Below, piece by piece: positions 17,101 through 24,095 of a DNA stretch of 64,000 nt. The notes beneath the pieces were generated by a model, which saw only the letters and a list, made by a program, of their open reading frames with translations, was not told where the DNA came from and did no database searches. The position numbers and the translations under genes were made by a program. Positions within the stretch are counted from its first letter, which is position 1, and the number at the start of each line of letters is the position of its first letter. Origin of the DNA: JBBDIP01 sp050260675 (GTDB taxonomy: Bacteria > Bacillota > Sulfobacillia > Fermentithermobacillales > Fermentithermobacillaceae); assembly GCA_050260675.1 (NCBI GenBank), contig JBLNCN010000004.1, forward strand, positions 1 through 64,000, written 5' to 3'.

Positions 17101-18866
17101 CTCTGTCAGTCATTGAACGATACGGCAAGAGTTTCGCCAGGTGTATCGTGTACTTCACCCTGGGCGCAATCATAAACCATTGGACGCACCACCTAGGAGA
17201 TGGGCTTGAGTACTTAAGCAGAGCCGTCGAATACGCTTTGAGAGACGGGGAAGTAATCGTTGCCGGGTGGGCGTATGGGACGATCCTCGAGAACAAATAC
17301 CTCATGGGAGCATCCCTAGATGAAGTCTTGGAAGAATCCAAGAAGTGTAGCGAGTATGCAGAGAGAGTAAGGCATGAGAACCTTTTGTTGAACGCACGGT
17401 CATATAGCCTTATCGCTTCCATCCTGAGGGGGTGGCGATTCCCTTCCGACGATCCTTGGGACAACGAAGACATCTCCAACGGCGATAAGGCCTCCCTGGC
17501 TGCCCACTACTTCTGCCAAATGCAGATCTGCTACCTAAGGGGAGATTACACGAGAGCTCTTTCGATTGTGGAAGATGAACTCAGAGGGTGCCTCTCGGCT
17601 ATAATGGGGTTTATGCTTTCAGCTGAATGCAACTATTACCATTCTCTTATTGTAGCAGGCATGTACCCCCGGGTGCGCTCGCGAGAGCGAAGAAGACTGA
17701 TAAGATGCTTGCAGAAGAACCAACGGAAGATGGAAAAATGGTCGGATTCCTGTCCACAAAACTTCCTTCACAAGTATTGCCTGGTCAGGGCAGAACACCT
17801 CCGGATCTTGGGTAAGAACCAGGAAGCTGAGGTCTTCTATGACAAGGCAATTATCTCAGCACGAGACAATGGCTATTTGCAGGATGAGGCGATTGCGTGC
17901 GAGTTGGCTGCTGTATTCAGCGCCAATCGAGGTAGGATCAATGTCGCGAGAGCGTACATGAGCGATGCATGTAGGTTATACAAACAATGGGGGGCCACCT
18001 CCAAGGTTCAGGACCTAGTAGTGAGATACCCGGAACTGACGGACGAAGGGTCTCACCGGGAGAGCAGATGGAGGTCAACCAGTAACTTGGTCAGGAGTAT
18101 CCTCGTGGATCACGCCCACGAAGATACCAGGGATAACCAGCGAGATCTTAGCGCCGATCAAGAGTTGTTGCAGAGCGTAGTGGGTCAGACCGATCCCCGC
18201 AAAGCAATTGAGGCTTTCCTGAATTCTATCGCGAGCCTTACCTATGCCAACAAGGCTTATCTGGTATTAGAGTGGGAACAAAAGCTGGCTATATACTTTG
18301 CATGGGATAGTGAAGCGGGGGCCATGTCGATTCCGGAACCCACACCACTTGACCAGGCTGATGTGCTATGCAAAGCCATCGTACGACTTGCCTTCAGGAC
18401 ACTCAAACCTGTAATCGCCGACGAGGACCAACTCGCTGTGCTCAGCAAAGATCCGTATCTTAGTACAGCAAAGCCGAAATCGGTTGCGTGCATTCCGCTT
18501 CTGGCACAAGGCACTCCTATCGGTGCCCTCTATCTTGAGAATAGTTTTGTGCCAAACATCTTTACCCCTGGAAAGCTTGGACAGGCAGAGCTGTTGGCGA
18601 ACCGGCTGTTTCACAGAAGATCTCTCAGACGGTTCCTCAGGCGAATCACCGGCGATAAGTCGTCGGTGCCGAGTGAGGTCCTCACCGAAAGGGAGATGGA
18701 AGTACTTGGGCTGATTTCTAGAGGGCTATCGAACAAAGAAATCGCTGACGCTCTAGACCTGACGATGAACACAGTCAAGACCCACATCAAGAACATCTAC
18801 GGAAAACTCCAAGTCACTAGTAGGGTCCAAGCGGTACAGCGAGGGAAAGACTTGGAAGTACTGTAG
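14157..18866 (+). CDS. Pseudokinase/AAA ATPase/GAF/LuxR giant regulator
   Basis: 1569 residues from ATG 14157 (GGCGGAG upstream). Domains in order: a Ser/Thr kinase fold (about 35-295); a predicted ATPase with Walker A GGEAGIGKTK (near 352) and Walker B VLFLDDLQWIE; a long TPR-like helical region (about 640-1300); a GAF-like domain (about 1340-1485); and a C-terminal LuxR HTH (LTEREMEVLGLISRGLSNKEIA onward, about 1508-1569). The beta-3 Lys is kept (VPVLIKAP), but the catalytic loop reads HRNISDESILV instead of HRDxKxxNILV and DFG is replaced by GFA, so the kinase is probably inactive. APE and the alphaF Asp are kept. It likely senses a ligand and activates transcription. Targets unknown; base composition looks more AT-rich than the flanks. 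Confidence 0.88.
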   Translation: MDHQISSTRPMECGARSMVRAKDSASLGQTSLPDLPGYVIRDELYAGLRTRIYRGWSVTRQVPVLIKAPKPQTASLPDVTNIFYEYEITRDLELDGIAKIIELVNVGTTLAIIFEDAGAIPLAQYIEDRAVRIHDFLDIALHLVETLARLHQSGIVHRNISDESILVHPKTKRVAITGFAAESTVPQLKSFTELGHPAYMAPEQTGLGSYNVDHRSDYYSLGVVFYKMLTGKLPLEATSSSEWILVHATQEPTPPHAVNPRVPRALSHITMRMLSKSPDERYQSSWGLIRDLRECSDRMNAADTAGPLGTGQPELHPRFALSRKLVGRREHAAILKRALDQASRGKGGIVLLGGEAGIGKTKLVKEVLRPLAIEKGYYGYGKAEQIKHHTPYASLVSALDMIVRQLITDSECNLAMWKNEILKAVGRNGAVVTELLPDVETIIGPQPQLEALSPKEAQNRFFMVLGDFLGALAGRSAPLVLFLDDLQWIEVASLQLLRYLCLRLTCFMVVGAYRDNEVDKSHPLTDFVQHVRGKIPVTELHLDPLNAEEVVEFVADTFGCPSKQIQPLAAMLERKTYGNPLFLGESLKAIYDESVVRLNEYTGYWEWKADSVESLKIPGSIVELILMRLNRIPQASLELLKLASCLGHTFDLESLSLISEMTLSEASAHLAPAMKEGLVFPTSGQSDNRSFEFSHDRIQQSVYSLFSEDERKKVHLRIGRFMLREVLPDDPDNRALPTMDHINRSLDLIDCPRERLQFADYNLRAGRKAKSSAAHDSALSYFRAGKELLPEDAWTQHYSLCYALHLECAQCEYMMGGSTEAENLLDILINHAKTELEKADIHSMRMVLYAETGDYGRALETGINTLSALGMPVPARPAALHYVKEVLLYKWLMLNRGVEYLINLPAISDEKQKKVTEVLVKFILVTCTNYPDLYALTIIKAGNHAIRHGGSEMAPVGYLGFAITEGSVLGNYARGYELGKAALSVIERYGKSFARCIVYFTLGAIINHWTHHLGDGLEYLSRAVEYALRDGEVIVAGWAYGTILENKYLMGASLDEVLEESKKCSEYAERVRHENLLLNARSYSLIASILRGWRFPSDDPWDNEDISNGDKASLAAHYFCQMQICYLRGDYTRALSIVEDELRGCLSAIMGFMLSAECNYYHSLIVAGMYPRVRSRERRRLIRCLQKNQRKMEKWSDSCPQNFLHKYCLVRAEHLRILGKNQEAEVFYDKAIISARDNGYLQDEAIACELAAVFSANRGRINVARAYMSDACRLYKQWGATSKVQDLVVRYPELTDEGSHRESRWRSTSNLVRSILVDHAHEDTRDNQRDLSADQELLQSVVGQTDPRKAIEAFLNSIASLTYANKAYLVLEWEQKLAIYFAWDSEAGAMSIPEPTPLDQADVLCKAIVRLAFRTLKPVIADEDQLAVLSKDPYLSTAKPKSVACIPLLAQGTPIGALYLENSFVPNIFTPGKLGQAELLANRLFHRRSLRRFLRRITGDKSSVPSEVLTEREMEVLGLISRGLSNKEIADALDLTMNTVKTHIKNIYGKLQVTSRVQAVQRGKDLEVL

Positions 18867-18912
18867 CGAACTAGCACCTCCTGAACCTCTGGAGCCAGAT
18901 TGCTTCGCTGAC

Positions 18913-18938
18913 TCACCCCTTTGGGTGATTTCTTTCTT
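18913..18938 (+). terminator. Rho-independent terminator after the giant regulator
   Basis: TCACCC (18913-18918), a four-base loop and GGGTGA (18923-18928), followed by TTTCTTTCTT. It lies ~45 nt after the stop codon and separates this gene from the downstream unknown gene. Confidence 0.85.
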
Positions 18939-19016
18939 GTGCATGTCATTTAGACTCCTTAGCGCAACTGCGCTCTAGCGCATGTCGAAATCTGTGACTC
19001 CGGGGAGGTTATCGAC

Positions 19017-19679
19017 GTGATCAACAAGTCTTTCTTTCGAAGAATCCTTGGCATCGTGAAGAAGGACAAACCATCTAGCAAGGAAAAGGAAAAGCAACAG
19101 GCAGTTGGTTTTGGCAACGGCAGCAAGAAAGCGCTGCCCGAAAAACCAATGAGAGAAGCCACCGACCGTGAGCCGACCGCGCTTAAGGCCGCAATTGAAA
19201 CAGCACCGAAGAGCTCGCAGAATGGCTCGGAGAATAGCGGTCAGGGGTACATGAGCCTGACTTCGGTCAACGGGATCTACCAACTGAACAAGATCTCTTG
19301 CGAGGGCATTGGCACAGTATTCATGGCGGAGGTCTATTTGAAGACTCTGCCCGATCACCTGCCCTCAGAAGTAAAGAGAAAGACAGTCATAGACATAATC
19401 CGGTCTACGGGTGTGACCACCAACCACCTACGCGAAGACGGCGAAAAGAGAAAGCGGGTCCTCGCGGATTATCTCGAGGAATTTTCCCAGACTACCAACC
19501 GACTCGTTGAGGACCATCAGGCGGAGATCCGGAAACTGACGGGCCAGATCAAAGAACACGAGAAGGCCATCCTTGAGCGAAAGGAACTCCAGAAGGAACA
19601 GGCCGCGCTTGTTAACTTCGAGAACCAGAGACTTCAGGGAATTATCGATTTCCTGGGAGGAGACCCGGCGAGAAAGTAA
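19017..19679 (+). CDS. Unknown protein with C-terminal coiled coil
   Basis: 220 residues from GTG with GGGGAGG upstream. Not recognised. The N-terminus is basic (FFRRILGIVKKDKPSSKEKEK), residues about 25-75 are polar and probably disordered, a compact core follows (NGIYQLNKISCEGIGTVFMAEVYLKTLP, then VKRKTVIDIIRSTG), and residues about 135-210 form a charged coiled coil. No signal peptide or membrane helix. The basic N-terminus may bind membrane surface or nucleic acid. It follows a terminator, so it has its own promoter, and is followed 87 nt later by another unknown gene. Confidence 0.7.
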   Translation: MINKSFFRRILGIVKKDKPSSKEKEKQQAVGFGNGSKKALPEKPMREATDREPTALKAAIETAPKSSQNGSENSGQGYMSLTSVNGIYQLNKISCEGIGTVFMAEVYLKTLPDHLPSEVKRKTVIDIIRSTGVTTNHLREDGEKRKRVLADYLEEFSQTTNRLVEDHQAEIRKLTGQIKEHEKAILERKELQKEQAALVNFENQRLQGIIDFLGGDPARK

Positions 19680-19766
19680 GCGAGAGCGGTGCAGATAGCA
19701 TCCACCGGTTCCGTCCTGAAATACCGTCAATTGTGATCTTTTCCCCGAAAAGGCGGTGTATTCGGC

Positions 19767-20255
19767 ATGCAATCAGATGGAGTACTGAAGGCCATACTTG
19801 AGCAGGTTAGTCCACCTACGCCACTCGATTCAGATACAGCGGACTATGTGGTTAATCAGATCATGAAGTCTTGGGCAATCTTGTCGAAGGGCTTTTCCGG
19901 ACAGACGGAACGCATGGACGAAGTGTTCATCGAGCTCTTTCTTAAGTCCAGAGTGCCTTGGGTACGTCAATGGTGGGTATACGATAGCCGGTTGATGTGC
20001 GTTTCGCTAGGTCCCAACGGCAAGATATCGACTACGTGCACTCTTGGCCTTACCAGCGTTTCAAGGGTGGAACTCAAGATGAATTGGCCCGCAGGCATCG
20101 GGAAACTGGCCATCCATAGCATTGACGGGAATACCACCGTGATTCGGCAAACAGTGCGGATCCAACAATGTACTCCCGCAGACTCGAGCCAGCTAGCCCC
20201 GCGCGTCAGAAGGTTTGTAAGTCTGGCAAGCATACTGCAGGCGCATGTGATGTAG
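19767..20255 (+). CDS. Unknown soluble protein
   Basis: 162 residues from ATG 19767; no strong ribosome site is visible. Not recognised. It is alpha-helical at the N-terminus and beta-rich in the middle (RQWWVYDSRLMCVSLG and VIRQTVRIQQC). No signal peptide, membrane segment or metal motif. It shares direction and composition with the preceding coiled-coil gene and the giant regulator, so the three may have arrived together; no functional link can be read from the sequence. Confidence 0.6.
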   Translation: MQSDGVLKAILEQVSPPTPLDSDTADYVVNQIMKSWAILSKGFSGQTERMDEVFIELFLKSRVPWVRQWWVYDSRLMCVSLGPNGKISTTCTLGLTSVSRVELKMNWPAGIGKLAIHSIDGNTTVIRQTVRIQQCTPADSSQLAPRVRRFVSLASILQAHVM

Positions 20256-20293
20256 GCGCTATTAGACTCCAAACCTCACCTGCTCTGTTGTCG

Positions 20294-20309
20294 TCGGGGG
20301 AAACCCCGA
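20294..20309. repeat. Perfect hairpin with GAAA tetraloop
   Basis: TCGGGG-GAAA-CCCCGA forms a six-base-pair stem closed by a GNRA-type loop when read on the plus strand. There is no U-run, so it is not a standard terminator. It lies between two convergent genes. Confidence 0.6.
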
Positions 20310-20333
20310 AATACAGGTCAGTCGCGGAGAGGT

Positions 20334-20400
20334 GCATCCGGCCCGCCAGGCTGAGCCCCGGATGCGGGAGATTTCCGCATCCGGCCGGCCAGGCTGGGCC
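20334..20400. repeat. Imperfect 24-bp direct repeat with nested 10-bp hairpin
   Basis: A 24-bp unit beginning GCATCCGGCC and ending in GCC occurs at 20334-20357 and 20377-20400 with two mismatches. Between and overlapping them CCGGATGCGG (20358-20367) and CCGCATCCGG (20375-20384) form a perfect 10-bp stem with a 7-base loop. It sits downstream of the CPBP gene and could be a REP-like element or transcript end. Origin unknown. Confidence 0.65.
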
Positions 20401-20424
20401 GCTTCCGACCGGCATAAGATGCCT

Positions 20425-21165
20425 TCATTTAAGGAACCTTGCCACATAGGAAATCGCCGCAAGGAGCCCGTCTGAGGCATTGTGTGCCAAGATGGGCCCC
20501 AACAGGCTTCCCGTATTGCGGTACATGACGGAGTAGAAGATGCCTAACGCAAATGCGATGGTGAGCTGCACGGGGTCCAGATGGGTTATCCTGAACGGCG
20601 AGACTGTGAACCCTATGTGGGCCAGTGAGAACACGATGGCGCTGATGACGTCCGCAGAGGACACGGTGAACTCAGGGAATCGCACCTCTCCCTTCCAGGA
20701 CCTGTCCAGAATAGCCGTGGTGAGAGATCTGAACAGCAGCTCCTCGGAGATGCCCGGCATTGTGAACATGAACAGGAGGTTGCCGGTTATACTCCGCGCC
20801 GTCGCCGGGTGGCTGACGGCTTCTTGCAGCGATGAGGACGGCGTCAAGAGCCAGTTGACGATTACGCCGTACACAGCGCATCCGAGACAGAACCTCCAGA
20901 ACACTCTCATTGACCAGTCGCTATTGTTAAGGTTTAGGCCCCACTGGGCCACCGTCCGCTTCCACGTCAGGCTGAGCGCGGCGATCACTGCTATAGTCAA
21001 AGCAGCCTGCGCTATGTGATGCAGGAAGCCCCATGCGAACACACCATCAGGATCAAGATCCGCAAACCAACCGATCGCCGTATCGGCGAAACACGAGGAT
21101 AGGAGAGGGATAAGGTAGACCAACAACGCCACATAGACGATGTCTCGGATCTTGCTTGCCGCCAC
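20425..21165 (-). CDS. CPBP-family intramembrane metalloprotease
   Basis: 246 residues from GTG 21165, with AGGAGG eight bases upstream; the longer in-frame reading to 21318 is unsupported. About seven hydrophobic segments. The CPBP (Abi/CAAX protease) motifs are present in order: SEELLFRSL (EExxxR), SLAHIGFTV (His) and AHNASDGLL (HxxxD-like). Family members process CAAX-like or bacteriocin-related substrates or act in stress; the substrate here is unknown. It follows the FAD oxidoreductase gene by 43 nt and is probably co-transcribed with it. Confidence 0.88.
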   Translation of the reverse strand: MAASKIRDIVYVALLVYLIPLLSSCFADTAIGWFADLDPDGVFAWGFLHHIAQAALTIAVIAALSLTWKRTVAQWGLNLNNSDWSMRVFWRFCLGCAVYGVIVNWLLTPSSSLQEAVSHPATARSITGNLLFMFTMPGISEELLFRSLTTAILDRSWKGEVRFPEFTVSSADVISAIVFSLAHIGFTVSPFRITHLDPVQLTIAFALGIFYSVMYRNTGSLLGPILAHNASDGLLAAISYVARFLK

Positions 21166-21208
21166 CGGATACCCTCCTTTCCCTGCCGCGATAGTCCTGC
21201 GGAGCCTT

Positions 21209-22702
21209 CTAGATGCCGGTAAAAGGCACTTTCTCCCGCTTGCAGATACGCATGATCGTGTCTTTACCCGTGATAACTGCCACAGGAAGTCCTCCGGGAG
21301 GCTGCAGCCATTGGCCACTCAAATAGACATTGTCCAAACCCCTGATCCGGCCTGTATGGGCCAGGGCTTTTCCACGGACGGTCGGCAGGAACGACATAAA
21401 CGCCCCGCGGTAGGCATTGCAGTACCGCTCATATGTCTTGGGGGTGGCGACATCCAGCAGGCTGAGCCTGCCCTTCATCTCCCCAAAGCGTGTCTCGACT
21501 GCTCGGAGAACCTCTCCGCCGACCCTCGACTTCTCGCTTTGATAGCGCTCGCGGTCTCTCGCCAGCGCGTCCCATGCGTCGTAGTCCTGGGAGAACTGGT
21601 TTATCGCGCAGGTGATAAGCGTCTTGCCCTCCGGAGCGAACGATGGCTCATGCCGGAAATGGGTTATTGTCAATCGTTCGATCGCCCTCTCGCCAACGCG
21701 GAAGGGGGCTACCGGGAATGACACGCTACGGGGTACAGAGTGAATAATCCCATCGTAGCCCAGACTCACAAGGACCTGAGACGCGAGAGGATAGTCCTTC
21801 GGGTTCCGGTACCGATCCTGGAAAGACCTATCAGGATACTTCCCAAGGAGCAGCCGCTCAAAGAGAACATTAGCGTCACAAGCGGCCACGAAATAGTCAC
21901 CTTCGAAGGATTCGCCGCTCCGGCTGACGGCACGCGAGGCTCTCCCGGATTCCACGATAAGTTTGGATACCTGACACCCGGTCTTCATGAGACCACCGAG
22001 GCTTAGGTAGCGCTCCGCCATCCGAGCGGCAAACGCTCTCGACCCTCCGCGAGGGACGGAAGCCTGGCCTTTAGCGAACGCTGCGAGAGCGAACAGAACC
22101 GATGAAGCGCTGTAGCCGTCGGGCAAGAATGAGGCCAGGGCGGCCCTCAGGGCAGGGTGCCGAAAAGTCTGGGCGTAGTCCTTGAGGCTGGTCTTGCCGT
22201 ACTTGCGCATGACCATGCCGGCAGACTTCATCGCGGCAAACACCCTGATATTCTCCGCGAGAGACATCATGTCAAACGGCTTGTCGACGGGCTCCTCGTA
22301 GGACTGCAGCTGCAAGATTAGGTAGCAGAACTCCTCAATAGCATCCCGGTCCTCTGGCGATATGCTGAGCCAGCTCGACTTTAAGCGATCGAGATCGCGG
22401 TACATGGTCACCGTAACGCCGTCGTGCTCAAAAGCCAGGAAACTATCAGGATGATAGATTTCGACTCCGTCCAACGCGCCGACCGCCATCCAGAGCCTAT
22501 GGAGCGGGGTCCCTTCCTTGGTCCCCACCAGCCAATGGATGCAGCCGTCGATGTGGTAACCTTCGCGATCCCAGCCGGTGCACTCTCCGCCCGGCGCGCT
22601 GTTCTTCTCAAGGATCACGCATTCAAAGCCGTTCTTGCGGGCGAAGATGCCGGCCGACATACCGGCGATTCCGCCTCCGATGATAACGATCCTCTTCACC
22701 AT
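21209..22702 (-). CDS. Phytoene-desaturase-type FAD-dependent oxidoreductase
   Basis: 497 residues from ATG with AGGGGGG upstream. The N-terminal FAD loop is VIIGGGIAGMSAGIFARKNGFECVILEKN in two adjoining pieces (residues 5-33), followed by APGGECTGWDREGYHID, typical of the CrtI/retinol-saturase amine-oxidase superfamily; the C-terminus VYLSGQWLQPPGGLPVAVITGK is the second FAD segment. No carotenoid genes are nearby, so the substrate is unknown; many Firmicute members are orphan like this. It is the first gene of a unit with the CPBP protease. Confidence 0.87.
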   Translation of the reverse strand: MVKRIVIIGGGIAGMSAGIFARKNGFECVILEKNSAPGGECTGWDREGYHIDGCIHWLVGTKEGTPLHRLWMAVGALDGVEIYHPDSFLAFEHDGVTVTMYRDLDRLKSSWLSISPEDRDAIEEFCYLILQLQSYEEPVDKPFDMMSLAENIRVFAAMKSAGMVMRKYGKTSLKDYAQTFRHPALRAALASFLPDGYSASSVLFALAAFAKGQASVPRGGSRAFAARMAERYLSLGGLMKTGCQVSKLIVESGRASRAVSRSGESFEGDYFVAACDANVLFERLLLGKYPDRSFQDRYRNPKDYPLASQVLVSLGYDGIIHSVPRSVSFPVAPFRVGERAIERLTITHFRHEPSFAPEGKTLITCAINQFSQDYDAWDALARDRERYQSEKSRVGGEVLRAVETRFGEMKGRLSLLDVATPKTYERYCNAYRGAFMSFLPTVRGKALAHTGRIRGLDNVYLSGQWLQPPGGLPVAVITGKDTIMRICKREKVPFTGI

Positions 22703-22795
22703 GGAGCCCCCCTGCTGCTCAATGTGTTTGGGCGAATCCTGGGGCCTCTCGGACCCAATGAGGCGGCCTAATGTTAGCAGGATAAGGTCATGGCG

Positions 22796-22887
22796 ATCGT
22801 CACTCGAAAGAGTGAATTGGGCGAGCGATCCGGCGCTGCCTTGGGTATCGGCCGGCTCTACCGAAGTTCACCCGTTCGAGTGACGAT
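22796..22887 (+). repeat. 92-bp inverted-repeat element upstream of a membrane-protein gene
   Basis: ATCGTCACTCGAA (22796-22808) is an exact inverted copy of TTCGAGTGACGAT (22875-22887). The arms extend to about 21 bp with two mismatches (to 22816 and from 22867). The left arm alone can also fold as CACTC-GAAA-GAGTG. These are mutually exclusive structures, so it could be a regulatory RNA leader for the gene at 22947, or a small MITE-like insertion. Confidence 0.65.
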
Positions 22888-22946
22888 AACTCCCCCTCTC
22901 CTTTGGTACCATTGTGGCGTTTCCAGGGAGAAAGGGAGAGATCCGC

Positions 22947-23768
22947 ATGAAAAGCTCATCAGGCATCATCTTGGTGTTTGGAGCCCTCTTGGTGGTAACC
23001 TTTGCCGGCATCCTGGTCCACCAGGTCACGGGATATAGCTATCCGGTATCGTCGCCTGCTATGGACTTCGAGCTGAACGTGCTGGGAGACCTGTACGAGG
23101 CTGCCTTGCTGGTCCCGTTAGGGGTACTCGCCATCGTGGCCGTCCGCAAGGGAAACAGATACGCTCCAATCCTCATCACGTTCGTTACGGTCCATTTCAC
23201 CTACAACTACGCGATGGCTGTAACCGGGCGCCAGAACCTGTGGATCTTCGTCTGGATCGCCAAACTCTCATTGTCGGCTGTTGTCTTGTGCCTCGTATCC
23301 CCCATGCTGCCGGCCCCCGCCGGCCTCCGCCGGGGTCCTCGACTGGCCATGGCAGCCTATCTGGTCCTGGTTGTGCTGGCGTTTTCCGGGATGATGGGGG
23401 AGCGGCTATGGGCCAGCGCCTCCGGCCAGGCAGTCGACATGACTATGCAGCAATTCGGCTCTGTGGACTGGGGCGATCCCGTCCTTAGGGATCCGGTGGT
23501 CTTCTTCTCCATGGTGGTCCCGGCGATGGCGGCAGGGATCATTGGCCTCCTAAAGAAAGCAGAGTGGGGAGCCAAAGCCGCAGCCGCTTCCTGTACCTTC
23601 ACGGTGAGTATCGTCACCGTGATCCTATTCACCGGTCCGCTAAAGGAGCTCCTGATGGCCGGGCGTGTCTCCGGACCCATGCTCGCGATGTCAGGCGTCA
23701 TGCTGCTTGCCGCGGGACCTGCGGCGTGGTTCGTTACCTTGCTCACCAAGGAGCAGGCGTTGTCCTAG
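22947..23768 (+). CDS. Unknown multi-pass membrane protein
   Basis: 273 residues from ATG 22947 after GGGAGAG. About seven or eight hydrophobic segments: SGIILVFGALLVVTFAGILV near the N-terminus, then around 45-65, 72-92, 98-118, 132-150, 184-202, 210-235 and 245-265. No family recognised; the conserved-looking loop GYSYPVSSPAMDFELNVLGDLYEAALL between helices 1 and 2 is notable (about 30-57). It precedes a truncated nucleoside phosphorylase gene by 18 nt and follows an unusual inverted repeat. Confidence 0.7.
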   Translation: MKSSSGIILVFGALLVVTFAGILVHQVTGYSYPVSSPAMDFELNVLGDLYEAALLVPLGVLAIVAVRKGNRYAPILITFVTVHFTYNYAMAVTGRQNLWIFVWIAKLSLSAVVLCLVSPMLPAPAGLRRGPRLAMAAYLVLVVLAFSGMMGERLWASASGQAVDMTMQQFGSVDWGDPVLRDPVVFFSMVVPAMAAGIIGLLKKAEWGAKAAAASCTFTVSIVTVILFTGPLKELLMAGRVSGPMLAMSGVMLLAAGPAAWFVTLLTKEQALS

Positions 23769-23786
23769 AGAACGGAGGTGCCCAAG

Positions 23787-24002
23787 ATGCCGAGCATCAA
23801 GAAAGAGTATCCGATACTTGAGTTCGACGGGTACAGCGACGCCCTGATCGATGCCAGCCGTTTCGTGAAGAAGGTAAATACCGGGGAGCATTGCGTCATC
23901 TGCTTCTTCCGGGAGGCGATTGAGAAAAAACTCCGTCTGGGACTCCTCCGTCAGTCTTGTGAGACACGAACACCGCCAACCACTACCGGGCACAAAAGGT
24001 AA
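23787..24002 (+). pseudogene. Truncated nucleoside phosphorylase (N-terminal fragment)
   Basis: 71 codons from ATG 23787, with GGAGGT seven bases upstream. The first ~50 residues (PSIKKEYPILEFD ... EHCVICFFREAIEK) resemble the N-terminus of Firmicute purine/uridine phosphorylase-superfamily proteins, which run to about 250 residues. Here the frame diverges into an unrelated tail (RLGLLRQSCETRTPP) and stops directly before a terminator. No continuation is seen in other frames. Either a decayed gene or a short peptide reusing the ribosome site. Confidence 0.6.
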
Positions 24003-24032
24003 GGACCCCCGATTCTGGGGGTCCTATCGTTT
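24003..24032 (+). terminator. Rho-independent terminator
   Basis: GGACCCCC (24003-24010) and GGGGGTCC (24017-24024) form a perfect eight-base stem with a six-base loop, followed by TATCGTTT. On the minus strand the flank CCTTTTGTG follows the stem, so it may also stop transcription from fhs. Confidence 0.85.
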
Positions 24033-24095
24033 CCGATTTGGAGCCTAGCGTCGCCGACTGGAATGCCGTCGGTACGCCGCTGACTGGGCTCCTGC

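Noticed and set aside
14133..18866. Active serine/threonine kinase
   Set aside because: HRD, catalytic Asn and DFG residues are all substituted; called a pseudokinase instead.
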